Source: Mesoflavibacter zeaxanthinifaciens DSM 18436
GTDB lineage: Bacteria; Bacteroidota; Bacteroidia; Flavobacteriales; Flavobacteriaceae
Assembly: GCF_000422365.1 (NCBI RefSeq)
Contig: NZ_AULQ01000002.1
Location: 62,001 to 126,000, forward strand
Length of the DNA stretch: 64,000 nt
Direction of reading: 5' to 3'
The notes under the pieces are model-generated. The model made no database searches and had not been told where the DNA came from. It saw nothing but the letters and a program-made list of their open reading frames with translations. The first letter of the stretch is position 1. Every line of letters starts with the position of its first letter. Shown piece by piece: positions 18,331-26,992 of this stretch. A program made the translations under genes and the position numbers.

Positions 18331-20184
18331 ATGAAATTAAAACATAGCATACAACTCGCATTCCTAATTATAACAATGGTATCTTGTAAACAAAAGCAAG
18401 AAAATACTGTTGTTATAGAAGATAATAAAACTAAAACAACAACAATAGATACCACACAAACTTACATCAACCCGTTAGATATTGATTATACCTATATGGT
18501 TTATAATTCTGCCAGAAATCAATCCTATCGTTCTGGTGCAGATCCGGCGGTTATAGAGTTTAAAGGCGAATATTATATGTTCGTCACGCGTTCGTTTGGC
18601 TATTGGCATTCCACAGATTTAGTCAACTGGAAATTTATCAAACCACAACAATGGTTTTTTGAAGGCAGCAATGCACCAACAGCTTTCAATTATAAAGATT
18701 CACTAGTTTATTTTGCTGGCGATCCTGCTGGCTACGGAAGCATTTTATATACCGACGATCCTAAAAAAGGATTATGGTCACCAACTGCATCTATTTCAAA
18801 TAACATACAAGATTCCGAATTGTTTATTGATGACGATGGTAAGTCGTATCTATATTGGGGAAGTTCTAACGTGCATCCTATTCGTGTAAAGATGTTGAAT
18901 AAAGATGATCGCTTTTTAGAAACTGGCGTAAGAAAAGAGCTAATAAATTTAGATGAAGAAAAACACGGTTGGGAACGTTTTGGTGAAAACAACTTTCATC
19001 CAACCTTAAAAGAAGGTTATATGGAAGGTGCGTCAATGACTAAACACAACGGAAAATACTATTTACAATACGCAGCACCAGGTACACAATTTAACGTATA
19101 TGCTGATGGTGTGTATGTTGGCGATTCACCACTTGGACCTTTCACCTATATGAAAAATAATCCGATGAGTTTTAAACCTGGCGGATTTACCAATGGTGCA
19201 GGTCACGGTATTACAGTAAAGCAAACCAACGGTCAATACTGGCATTTTGCGACGATGGCGTTGGCATCTAATGCACAATGGGAACGTCGTTTATGTATGT
19301 TTCCTACCTATTTTGATGATGAAGGTTTAATGTACAGCAACACATCTTACGGCGATTACCCACATTATGGCGCTAATCACCCAACAAAAGCAGGACAACA
19401 TAATGGTTGGATGCTATTATCGTATAAGGGCAATGTAACAGTTTCGTCTTCACTTCAACAAATAATGAAATTTACGTCTAATGATGATGAAGTTGAAGTC
19501 AAAGAAATCCCAACAGAAACCAATGCTGAAGGACAAATAACTTCAAAAGTTTTAACCGACGAAAACCCAAAAACCTTTTGGGTTGCCAAAGCGAATGACG
19601 ATAAACAATGGATCACAATTGAATTGTTAAATGAAGGAACTGTACATGCTATTCAGTTAAATTACCACGATCACGAATCAGGAATTTACACACGTGTTGA
19701 AGGATTAAAACATCAATTTACTATTGAAACTTCTGAAGATGGAAAAAACTGGAAAACCGTTGTAGATAGAAGTAAATCTGAGATTGACGCACCAAACGCT
19801 TATCTAGTTTTAGACAAACCTGTAAAAGCAAAATACGTTAGATACAATAACATTAAAGTACCAGGAAACAACTTTGCAATGTCTGAGGTTAGAGTTTTTG
19901 GTTTAGGCTTAGGTGAAGCACCAAACAAGGTGTCTAACTTCAAAATTAATCGCGAAAAAGACCGTAGAGATATATCATTCTCTTGGGATAAAGTTGAAGG
20001 CGCGCAAGGGTATAACATACGTTGGGGAATTGCACCAAACAAATTGTACCAATCTTGGCAAGTTTACGATACTAATTCTCATTTTATGCGTTGTTTAGAT
20101 AGAGATACACCGTATTATTTTACTATTGAAGCGTATAACGAAAACGGAATTTCGGAACAAACTGAAACTATTTATGTAGAATAA
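18331..20184 (+). CDS. GH43-like five-bladed propeller glycosidase with F5/8 (CBM32-like) and FnIII domains, lipoprotein
   Basis: This 617-residue lipoprotein has lipobox MVSC. The propeller at ~50-375 shows the GH43 triad pattern: base Asp71 in SGADPAVIEFKGEYYMF, Asp161 in NIQDSELFIDDDGKSYLYWG and acid Glu232 in GYMEGASMTKHNGKYYLQY. A discoidin/F5-8C domain at ~405-525 (KYVRYNNIKVPGNNFAMSEV) and a fibronectin III domain at ~530-617 follow. Family members are arabinanases, xylosidases and galactosidases; the linkage attacked here is not evident. It follows the sulfatase after a 91-bp gap, the second-largest within the operon. Confidence 0.85.
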   Translation: MKLKHSIQLAFLIITMVSCKQKQENTVVIEDNKTKTTTIDTTQTYINPLDIDYTYMVYNSARNQSYRSGADPAVIEFKGEYYMFVTRSFGYWHSTDLVNWKFIKPQQWFFEGSNAPTAFNYKDSLVYFAGDPAGYGSILYTDDPKKGLWSPTASISNNIQDSELFIDDDGKSYLYWGSSNVHPIRVKMLNKDDRFLETGVRKELINLDEEKHGWERFGENNFHPTLKEGYMEGASMTKHNGKYYLQYAAPGTQFNVYADGVYVGDSPLGPFTYMKNNPMSFKPGGFTNGAGHGITVKQTNGQYWHFATMALASNAQWERRLCMFPTYFDDEGLMYSNTSYGDYPHYGANHPTKAGQHNGWMLLSYKGNVTVSSSLQQIMKFTSNDDEVEVKEIPTETNAEGQITSKVLTDENPKTFWVAKANDDKQWITIELLNEGTVHAIQLNYHDHESGIYTRVEGLKHQFTIETSEDGKNWKTVVDRSKSEIDAPNAYLVLDKPVKAKYVRYNNIKVPGNNFAMSEVRVFGLGLGEAPNKVSNFKINREKDRRDISFSWDKVEGAQGYNIRWGIAPNKLYQSWQVYDTNSHFMRCLDRDTPYYFTIEAYNENGISEQTETIYVE

Positions 20185-20186
20185 AG

Positions 20187-21032
20187 ATGAAAAATTTTAT
20201 AACACTTTTAGTTGTTTTAACTTCATTTTCGGTCTTATCTCAAGACTTGAAAATAATGAGCTACAACATCAAATTAGATTATCCAAAAGAAGGTAAAAAC
20301 AGTTGGACAAACCGTAAACCATTCATGGTCAATCAAATCAAATTTTACGAGCCAGATATTTTAGGTGTGCAAGAAGCTATGCCAAATCAAATGAAAGATA
20401 TGGATAGTCTGTTGACAGATTACAGCTTTGTTGGTGTAGGACGTGATGATGGAAAAAATGAAGGCGAGTTTTCTGCAATTTTTTATAAAAAGAAGGAGTT
20501 AAAAGTGCTTCAATCTTCAACATTTTGGTTGTCACAAACACCAGAAAAAGTAAGTATGGGTTGGGATGCCGTTTGTAACCGTGTGTGTACATATGCGTTG
20601 TTTCAACATAAAAAAACAAAAGAAACATTTTGGGTGTTTAATACACATTTTGATCATGTAGGCGAAGTTGCTAGACAAAAAAGTGCGGCATTAATTCTTG
20701 AAAAAATAAAAGTATTCAATACAGAAAACTATCCTGTTTTACTTATGGGAGATTTTAACTTAGAACCTGATAGTAAACCTATACAAACAATCACATCTAC
20801 TTTAGACGATAGTAAAAATATTGCGAAATTAGCATTTGGACCAGAAGGTACTTTTAATGGTTTTCATTTTGATAAAACTGTTAAAAGAAGGATAGATTAT
20901 ATTTTTGTTACAAAATCATCTATTTTAGTAAAAAAATATTCAGTTTTAAGTGATAATTGGGATTTAAAATATCCTTCAGATCATTTACCTGTTTTTATTA
21001 CTTTTCAGTTTTTAAAAAAAGATACTAACTAA
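20187..21032 (+). CDS. Secreted endonuclease/exonuclease/phosphatase (EEP) superfamily hydrolase
   Basis: This 281-residue protein has a signal peptide (LTSFSVLSQ). It shows the EEP active-site series: MSYNIKLD at ~25, GVQEAMPNQ at ~58, HFDHVGEVAR at ~153, MGDFNLEPDS at ~188 and SDHLPVF at ~265. These are the metal-binding Asn/Glu, catalytic Asp/Asn and the Asp-His pair. EEP proteins cut phosphate esters in DNA, sphingomyelin or inositol phosphates. Secreted members occur often in flavobacterial PULs with no settled role. A phosphodiester-bearing glycan substituent is one possibility. Confidence 0.85.
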   Translation: MKNFITLLVVLTSFSVLSQDLKIMSYNIKLDYPKEGKNSWTNRKPFMVNQIKFYEPDILGVQEAMPNQMKDMDSLLTDYSFVGVGRDDGKNEGEFSAIFYKKKELKVLQSSTFWLSQTPEKVSMGWDAVCNRVCTYALFQHKKTKETFWVFNTHFDHVGEVARQKSAALILEKIKVFNTENYPVLLMGDFNLEPDSKPIQTITSTLDDSKNIAKLAFGPEGTFNGFHFDKTVKRRIDYIFVTKSSILVKKYSVLSDNWDLKYPSDHLPVFITFQFLKKDTN

Positions 21033-21047
21033 CACTAATAGATTAAA

Positions 21048-22427
21048 ATGAATAAAAAAGTTTTCTTATTACTAATCACAATAGTTTCTGCTTTAGGTGG
21101 ATTACTATTTGGTTATGACACAGGAGTTATTAATGGCGCACAATTTTACTTAAGTAAATATTTTGAATTAGACGCAGCTATGAAAGGTTGGGTTGTTGGT
21201 AGTGCACTTTTAGGTTGTTTTGCAGGAGCAATTGTAGCTGGACCTTTAAGTATTAAACTAGGACGTAAGTATTCTTTGATTATCTCTGCAATACTATTTA
21301 CAATTTCTGCATGGGGATCAGGTTTACCTTCATTTTTTGAAGAATCTGTAACCTTATTAGTTATTTTTAGAATTATTGGAGGTTTAGGTATTGGTATAGC
21401 TTCTATGAATGCACCTATGTATATTGCAGAAATAGCACCAAGTAACATTAGAGGTAAAATGGTTACTTATTACCAATTAGCCATAGTTGTTGGTTTTTTT
21501 GTAGTGTTTTTAGCTACCTATTTTATTGGAAATAATTTAACAGAAGCCGAAAATATAGATTTTGGTTGGCGACGTATGTTTTGGTCAGAATTAATCCCAA
21601 GTGGTTTATTTTTAATACTATTATTCTTTGTACCTAAAAGCCCACGTTGGTTAGCATTAAAAGGAGATGATAGTGCTGCGTTACAAATTTTAAATAAAAT
21701 ACATGGTGTAGAAGAAGCTAAAAAAGAAATTGTTGAAATAAAAAATTCTTTTGAAAAAACTGAAAACAAGGTAAAAGTTAATTATTTTTCTAAAGGGATT
21801 TTAGCTATAATAGTTATTGGAACAGCATTATCTGTCTTACAACAATTTACAGGTATTAACGCTGTATTATACTATGGTGCAGATATTTTTGAAAAGGCTT
21901 TAGGATTTGGTAAAGAAGATGTTTTAGCTCAACAAATATTATTAGCATTTGTAAATCTTGTATTCACCTTTATCGCTATGTTTACAGTAGATAAGTTTGG
22001 TAGAAAACCTTTATTGTATATTGGTTCTATAGGTATGATTCTAGGATTTTTACTTTTAGGAGTATCATTACAGCAAGATGCAGTAGGCTTTATATCTTTA
22101 TTAGGAGTTTTAATTTTTATAGGCTCTTTTGCTATGTCTATGGGTCCAATTGTATGGGTTATTTTATCTGAAATGTTCCCTAATAAAATCCGTAGTGTAG
22201 CTATGTCTGTTGCTGTAGCAGCACAATGGGCTGCAAATTATTTAGTCTCTCAATCATTCCCTATGGTGATGGAAAGTGAAGCTAACAATAGCGCTCCTTG
22301 GAATGGATCAATGCCATACTTTATATTTATCGCGTTTATCCTAGTGATTATATTTTTAACTTATAAATTTATACCAGAGACTAAAGGAAAATCTTTAGAA
22401 GAAATTGAAGAATTCTGGAAAGAATAA
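21048..22427 (+). CDS. MFS sugar:proton symporter (sugar porter family, XylE-like)
   Basis: This 459-residue inner-membrane transporter has 12 predicted helices and all the sugar-porter signatures: GGLLFGYDTGVINGAQ in helix 1, GGLGIGIASM, PKSPRWLALKG before the central loop, QQFTGINAVLYYGADIF in helix 7, DKFGRKPLL and the C-terminal PETKGKSLEEIEEFW. It would carry the final monosaccharide, probably glucose, across the inner membrane. It is the last gene of the PUL. The open frame starts 15 bp after the EEP stop, and a strong terminator follows the stop codon. Confidence 0.94.
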   Translation: MNKKVFLLLITIVSALGGLLFGYDTGVINGAQFYLSKYFELDAAMKGWVVGSALLGCFAGAIVAGPLSIKLGRKYSLIISAILFTISAWGSGLPSFFEESVTLLVIFRIIGGLGIGIASMNAPMYIAEIAPSNIRGKMVTYYQLAIVVGFFVVFLATYFIGNNLTEAENIDFGWRRMFWSELIPSGLFLILLFFVPKSPRWLALKGDDSAALQILNKIHGVEEAKKEIVEIKNSFEKTENKVKVNYFSKGILAIIVIGTALSVLQQFTGINAVLYYGADIFEKALGFGKEDVLAQQILLAFVNLVFTFIAMFTVDKFGRKPLLYIGSIGMILGFLLLGVSLQQDAVGFISLLGVLIFIGSFAMSMGPIVWVILSEMFPNKIRSVAMSVAVAAQWAANYLVSQSFPMVMESEANNSAPWNGSMPYFIFIAFILVIIFLTYKFIPETKGKSLEEIEEFWKE

Positions 22428-22434
22428 TAACAAT

Positions 22435-22465
22435 AAAAAAGGCTCGCTTAAAGCGAGCCTTTTTA
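22435..22465. terminator. Bidirectional intrinsic terminator closing the PUL
   Basis: AGGCTCGCT (22440-22448) pairs with AGCGAGCCT (22452-22460) around a 3-nt loop. An A-run lies before it and a T-run after it. It serves the symporter gene on the plus strand and the converging ssb gene on the minus strand, and marks the right border of the PUL. Confidence 0.93.
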
Positions 22466-22485
22466 TTTGATATAATATCTAAATC

Positions 22486-22818
22486 TTATTTGCTAAGCAT
22501 TAATAACTCGTTACATATTACTTCTGTAACATAACGCTTGTTACCTTCTTTATCTTCCCAAGTACGGTTAGTTAATTTACCTTCTATAGCTATTTCTTGT
22601 CCTTTAGTAACGTAGTCTTCAACTACTTTTACTAAACCGTTTTTAACAACTATATTGTGCCAATACGCACGTTCTACTTTGTTACCATTTTTGTCTTTGT
22701 AGCTATCGTCTGTTGCAAGACTAAATTTAGCCATTTTGTTTCCGTCGTTAAAGGTTATAATTTCTGGATCCTGTCCTAATCTACCAATCAACTGTACTTT
22801 GTTTTTTAATGCGTTCAT
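22486..22818 (-). CDS. ssb: Single-stranded DNA-binding protein, short form without acidic tail
   Basis: This 110-residue OB-fold protein has the SSB pattern: KVQLIGRLGQDPEI, AKFSLATDDSY, RAYWHNIVVKNGLVKVVEDYV, KGQEIAIEGKLTNRTWEDKEG and RYVTEVICNELLML. It ends right after the OB fold. The Gly/Pro-rich linker and the acidic C-terminal tip (DDDIPF-like) that recruit partner proteins are missing. It is probably an accessory SSB, as many flavobacteria also carry a longer one. It is a single gene between a shared terminator and a divergent gene. Confidence 0.92.
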   Translation of the reverse strand: MNALKNKVQLIGRLGQDPEIITFNDGNKMAKFSLATDDSYKDKNGNKVERAYWHNIVVKNGLVKVVEDYVTKGQEIAIEGKLTNRTWEDKEGNKRYVTEVICNELLMLSK

Positions 22819-22995
22819 AATTTTAATTTTTAATGTTAAACAGTTAATACTATCGAGTTCTTATGTTTCGACAGTGCAAAGATCAGACAGCTTGCAAATT
22901 TTATTCGGTTGTTACCTATTTAATGTCGAATGTAATCGTTTGTTGTCGTTTGTAAATGTTTTTTATTTAAAACAAAAAAGCTACTTTTACCAGTA

Positions 22996-23646
22996 ATGAA
23001 AAGACTTTTAAGCTACTTCTACCCGATTACTAAAAAAATAAAATCTAAGTATAGCGATACTTTAGAAATTACTTGGTACAACGGAAAAAAACATTTAAAC
23101 ACTAAAAATGCAAACTATTCTTACGGTAGTTTACAGCAAATTTTGAAATTTGGATTAAAGCAAATCCAATTAAAAACCGTAGAGAATATTTTGGTTTTAG
23201 GTCTTGGTGGCGGAAGTGTAATTGAAACATTACGAAAAGATTTCAACTTTAAAAAACAGATATTCGGAGTAGATATTGATCCTGTAATTATTGATTTAGC
23301 TAAAGAAGAATTCAGCTTAAAAACAGATCAAAACCTTAAGATAATTTGTCAAGATGCTGTTAAGTTTTTAGAAGAAACTCAATTGAATTTCGACCTCATC
23401 ATCTTAGATATTTTTATTGATACCAAAGTACCAAACTTTGTTTTAGCAAACAATTTTTGGGCAGCGATTATAAAAACAGCATCGGTTAAAAACCAAATTA
23501 TTTTTAATGCTGCTTTACATCAAAATAACGACCAGAAGTTAGCTGGCATTATTTCATTTTTAAATCAAAACAAGTACAAAACTGAAACTTTAAATAAAGT
23601 AAATGGCACCAATACGTTATTAATTGCGCAACGTAAGCATTTGTAA
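22996..23646 (+). CDS. Spermidine synthase-like Rossmann methyltransferase-fold protein
   Basis: This 216-residue cytosolic protein has a nucleotide-binding core: ILVLGLGGGSVIETLRKDF, FGVDIDPVIIDLAKEEF and FDLIILDIFIDTKVPNF. These match the spermidine-synthase/SAM-methyltransferase fold. It is shorter than true spermidine synthase (~280 residues), and the N-terminal beta-domain is reduced to a small tip (DTLEITWYNGKKHL). Aminopropyl transfer is therefore uncertain. It is probably monocistronic or precedes the GNAT gene, which starts 40 bp later. Confidence 0.75.
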   Translation: MKRLLSYFYPITKKIKSKYSDTLEITWYNGKKHLNTKNANYSYGSLQQILKFGLKQIQLKTVENILVLGLGGGSVIETLRKDFNFKKQIFGVDIDPVIIDLAKEEFSLKTDQNLKIICQDAVKFLEETQLNFDLIILDIFIDTKVPNFVLANNFWAAIIKTASVKNQIIFNAALHQNNDQKLAGIISFLNQNKYKTETLNKVNGTNTLLIAQRKHL

Positions 23647-23686
23647 ATGAATAATTTTTGTAATTTACTATCCTTAAATTTCAATT

Positions 23687-24223
23687 ATGACCTTTAATAT
23701 TGAAACCGAGCGTTTACTACTTCGCGAAATGCGTGACGAAGATCTTAATGGCTTGTTTACTTTAGACAGTAATCCAAACGTTCATAAATATTTAGGTAAT
23801 AGACCAATAAAGACAAAAGCTGAAGCGCAAAAGGTTATAGACAGTGTAAAACAACAATATAAACAACGTGGTATTGGCAGATTTACGGTCATAGAAAAAG
23901 CTACGGGTAATTTTGTGGGTTGGTCTGGTTTACGACTTAACACCGAATATAATATGAATGGCTTCACAACATATTATGACATTGGCTACCGTTTAATTGA
24001 AGACTATTGGGGAAAAGGCTACGCTACCGAATCGGGTAAAGCTGCTGCAAAATATGCTTTTGAAGTTTTAAATTTAAAACGTCTTTATGCTACAACTCAC
24101 ATAGATAATCAAGCATCACACAATGCGTTATTAAAAATTGGTTTACATTATTTAAACGATTTTTATTTTCCGCCGGAAAAAATGACTTTACGTTGGTATA
24201 AAATTAATAATCTAAAACTATGA
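23687..24223 (+). CDS. GNAT-family N-acetyltransferase, RimJ/RimL type
   Basis: This 178-residue protein begins with the RimJ/RimL-type start TERLLLREMRDEDLNGLFTL. Motif A is YDIGYRLIEDYWGKGYATES, with the acetyl-CoA pyrophosphate loop WGKGYATE. The segment LKRLYATTHIDNQASHNALL is typical of the family near the C-terminus. The acceptor is unknown. Its stop overlaps the start of the next gene by 4 bp (ATGA), so the two are translationally coupled. Confidence 0.9.
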   Translation: MTFNIETERLLLREMRDEDLNGLFTLDSNPNVHKYLGNRPIKTKAEAQKVIDSVKQQYKQRGIGRFTVIEKATGNFVGWSGLRLNTEYNMNGFTTYYDIGYRLIEDYWGKGYATESGKAAAKYAFEVLNLKRLYATTHIDNQASHNALLKIGLHYLNDFYFPPEKMTLRWYKINNLKL

Positions 24224-24567
24224 GTAAAACCTGTCCAGAATGTGGCGACAAAATAGTTGGAAGAATTGACAAAAAATTCTGTTCTGATGGTTGTCGAAAC
24301 GCGTATAACAACAAATTAAATAAAGACGGAAAAAATTTAATTAGAAATATAAATAATCGCTTACGTAAAAATTGGCGCATTTTAGAGGCTTTAAATCCTG
24401 ATCAAAAGACAAAAACTACACGCACAAAATTGATAGAAAAAGGATTTGATTTTAACTACTTTACTAGCATTTATACCACCAAAGCAGGAACAATCTATTA
24501 TTTTGTGTACGATCAAGGTTATTTACCTTTAGATAATGATTTTTACGCACTTGTAAAACGACAATAA
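24220..24567 (+). CDS. Small zinc-ribbon protein of unknown function
   Basis: This 115-residue protein has an N-terminal four-Cys zinc ribbon: CPECGDKIVGRIDKKFCSDGC (Cys5, Cys8, Cys21, Cys25). A basic helical middle and a C-terminal beta-rich region (GTIYYFVYDQGYLPLDNDFY) follow. Similar proteins occur in Flavobacteriaceae as hypothetical proteins. The coupling to the GNAT gene suggests co-expression, but no function can be assigned. Confidence 0.78.
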   Translation: MSKTCPECGDKIVGRIDKKFCSDGCRNAYNNKLNKDGKNLIRNINNRLRKNWRILEALNPDQKTKTTRTKLIEKGFDFNYFTSIYTTKAGTIYYFVYDQGYLPLDNDFYALVKRQ

Positions 24568-24568
24568 C

Positions 24569-25666
24569 ATGAAATACACACTACTTTTTTTAGCGTTAAT
24601 ATTACTTAGCTGTAATAACAAAAGTCAACAAACTGATACTGATACTGAAACTGATCAAATAGTAAAACCTATTACCATTGATGCTAAAAAAGCAGATTAC
24701 TTATATACGTTTGCTTACACCTGTATTGATCAAGAGTATCCAAACAAATTAGGTCAAGTTTTAGGAGACAGTACGTATTTAAAAACACCTAAAGAATTAC
24801 ATCCTACTTTTTATGGTTGTTTTGACTGGCATAGTGCTGTACATGGACATTGGACACTAGTTAACATACTTAACACGTACCCAGATTTTAAAGAAAAAGA
24901 TGAAATTATAAAAAAACTACAAGCAACCATTTCTAAAGAAAATATTTTAAAAGAAATTGAATATTTTGATGATGTACATAACAAAACTTTTGAGCGTACT
25001 TACGGTTGGGCTTGGCTATTAAAATTAGCTAAAAGCTTAAAAGAATCTAATATTCCTGAATTAAATGAATTAGATAAAAATTTAGAACCATTAACCCAAT
25101 TAATCGAAAGTAAGTGTATTGAATTTTTTAAGAAATTAAATTATCCAATCCGTGTAGGAGAACATCCAAACACTGCTTTTGGAATGAGCTTTGCTTTAGA
25201 TTATGCTGAAAATTACAGTCCAGAATTAGCTAAAGTTATTAAAGAAAGAGCTAAAGCATTCTATCAAAATGATAAAGGTTGTCCCATAAATTGGGAACCT
25301 GGCGGATTTGATTTTTTATCACCATGCCTAGAAGAAGCTACTTTGATGTTAAAAGTATTACCTAAAGAAGACTACTTAACATGGTTGGATCAATTTTTAC
25401 CTGGTTTTAGAGAACAACCAGCTCAATATATATCACCTGTTGAAGTTGTTGATAAGACGGATGGTAAAATGGCACATTTAGATGGTTTAAACTTTAGTAG
25501 AACGTGGTGTTTATACCAAATAGGAAAAGCACTAGATAACAATAAAATGATTGCATTAGCTAATACACATTTTAATGATAGTTATTCAAAAATGGATACT
25601 GGCGAATATGCTGGCGCACATTGGTTAGCTTCTTTTGCATTGCATGCTTTAAAAGCTGGCAAATAA
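24569..25666 (+). CDS. DUF2891-family lipoprotein
   Basis: This 365-residue lipoprotein (lipobox LLSC, Cys15) has the DUF2891 pattern: HPTFYGCFDWHSAVHGHWTL, FERTYGWAWLLKLAKSL, YPIRVGEHPNTAFGMSFALD, CPINWEPGGFDFLSPCLEEA and MAHLDGLNFSRTWCLYQIG. The all-helical, Trp- and His-rich sequence resembles an (alpha/alpha)6 toroid as in glycosidases, but no enzymatic activity is known to me. It follows the zinc-ribbon gene by one base. Confidence 0.88.
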   Translation: MKYTLLFLALILLSCNNKSQQTDTDTETDQIVKPITIDAKKADYLYTFAYTCIDQEYPNKLGQVLGDSTYLKTPKELHPTFYGCFDWHSAVHGHWTLVNILNTYPDFKEKDEIIKKLQATISKENILKEIEYFDDVHNKTFERTYGWAWLLKLAKSLKESNIPELNELDKNLEPLTQLIESKCIEFFKKLNYPIRVGEHPNTAFGMSFALDYAENYSPELAKVIKERAKAFYQNDKGCPINWEPGGFDFLSPCLEEATLMLKVLPKEDYLTWLDQFLPGFREQPAQYISPVEVVDKTDGKMAHLDGLNFSRTWCLYQIGKALDNNKMIALANTHFNDSYSKMDTGEYAGAHWLASFALHALKAGK

Positions 25667-25728
25667 CTGTAACTAATATCTATAAAACGCTACTTATACA
25701 GCACAGTTAAACGCTTTTAATTATCATA

Positions 25729-26418
25729 ATGGAAAAATCTATCATAATCATCTCTATTGTTTCTGTTGTAGCTATAATTATTTTTTTAATCTACTATTTT
25801 AATCCAAAGACCATTATTTTACGCCGACTTAAAAAATTACGTTTTAGTAAAATAGGTAGTTTACAAAATCATCATTATTCTAAAGTTGAAGGCAATGCTC
25901 TTAACGTTAACCAACCTTTAATTGCTCCTTTAAGTCAACGCGAATGTGTGTTTTATCAAATTGTTATTGAAAAGAAAGTTAATAGCGGAAAAAACTCACA
26001 TTGGAAAACTATTGTTGACGAGGAGAAAATTCAAGATTTTTTTGTGGAGCAAACTGGCGAAAGATTACTTATTTTCCCTAAACAAAATCCCAAAAATTAT
26101 TACGCCTATTTGGTGTCTGATAAAAAAGCAAATTCCGGAACATTTAATGATCCAACACCAGAGTTTCAGTCGCTTTTAGATAATTACGGCATAGAATCGA
26201 CAGGACTTTTTGGGTTCAACAAACAATTACGTTACCGCGAATCTATTATAGAAGTTGGCGAGCGTATTACTGTTGCTGGTTACGTAAAATGGGTAGAATT
26301 AGAACAGCCTGTTTCAGATTACAACTATTCTCGTGTAGCGACATTAGTTGCTAAAGACAAAAACAAGATTTTAATCACAGATGCTACAGAAGCTTTAAAA
26401 CCAAAACACGGTCGTTAA
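25729..26418 (+). CDS. Membrane-anchored protein with GIDE-like domain
   Basis: This 229-residue protein has one N-terminal transmembrane helix (~4-25, IIIISIVSVVAIIIFLIYYF). The rest is beta-rich. SKVEGNALNVNQPLIAPLSQ followed by ECVFYQIVIEKK resembles the GIDE domain of eukaryotic MUL1-type ligases and bacterial homologues. No RING finger is present. The function in bacteria is unknown. It converges on the CBS gene, and the two stop codons share bases at 26416-26417. Confidence 0.65.
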   Translation: MEKSIIIISIVSVVAIIIFLIYYFNPKTIILRRLKKLRFSKIGSLQNHHYSKVEGNALNVNQPLIAPLSQRECVFYQIVIEKKVNSGKNSHWKTIVDEEKIQDFFVEQTGERLLIFPKQNPKNYYAYLVSDKKANSGTFNDPTPEFQSLLDNYGIESTGLFGFNKQLRYRESIIEVGERITVAGYVKWVELEQPVSDYNYSRVATLVAKDKNKILITDATEALKPKHGR

Positions 26419-26882
26419 GGTTTCCAGTTATGTCCTTTTAATTGCATAGCCGCTTTTAAAATATCTTTTTGGCTTATTTGTCCAATTAATTTACCATCTT
26501 CAATAATAGGAAAACGTCTGCGTTTAGCACTTAAAAACTTATTGGCAGCATCAAAAATATTTAGGTTACCGTCAATGGTTTCAACATTTTTTACCATATG
26601 GTTTTCTACATGACTATCTTGGGTTGGTGAGTTGTAGTATCTACTTTCACTAATTTGTTTAATGCAATCACCTTCAGAGATAATACCAATTAATTCATTG
26701 TTTTCATTCACAACTGGTCCACCTGAAATTTTGTGTTTAATTAAAATTTCTACAACTTCTTCAACACTTTGTGTAGGTTTAAAAGTAATTAAATCTTTAG
26801 TCATGTAATCTTTAACCTGTAAAGAGGTATCATCTACTTGCTGTTGTCCTTTTCTAGAACCTTCAAAACTTTTAATTCCCAT
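26415..26882 (-). CDS. CBS-domain protein
   Basis: This 155-residue cytosolic protein has two CBS motifs. The first is at ~25-80 (VKDYMTKDLITFKPTQSVEE, GGPVVNENNELIGIISEGDC). The second is at ~93-147 (HMVKNVETIDGNLNIFDAAN, RRFPIIEDGKLIGQISQKDI). A CBS pair normally binds adenosine nucleotides. No effector domain is attached, so it may act as a free energy-sensing module. The gene is monocistronic. Confidence 0.93.
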   Translation of the reverse strand: MGIKSFEGSRKGQQQVDDTSLQVKDYMTKDLITFKPTQSVEEVVEILIKHKISGGPVVNENNELIGIISEGDCIKQISESRYYNSPTQDSHVENHMVKNVETIDGNLNIFDAANKFLSAKRRRFPIIEDGKLIGQISQKDILKAAMQLKGHNWKP

Positions 26883-26992
26883 AATTTTTAATTTTCGGTT
26901 TAACTAAAGTTACTTATTTTCAATCACTTATCCTAAAATATTTATACACGCAATTATTTCTTACTTTTATACTGCAAACTAAAACCTTCAAA

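Noticed and set aside
21146-21448. 100-codon open frame opposite the sugar symporter gene
   Set aside because: Antisense to conserved transporter codons, with no start context or recognisable domain.
26410-26420. Overlapping stop codons of the GIDE-like and CBS genes as a regulatory overlap
   Set aside because: Simple convergent overlap of a few bases; common in compact genomes.
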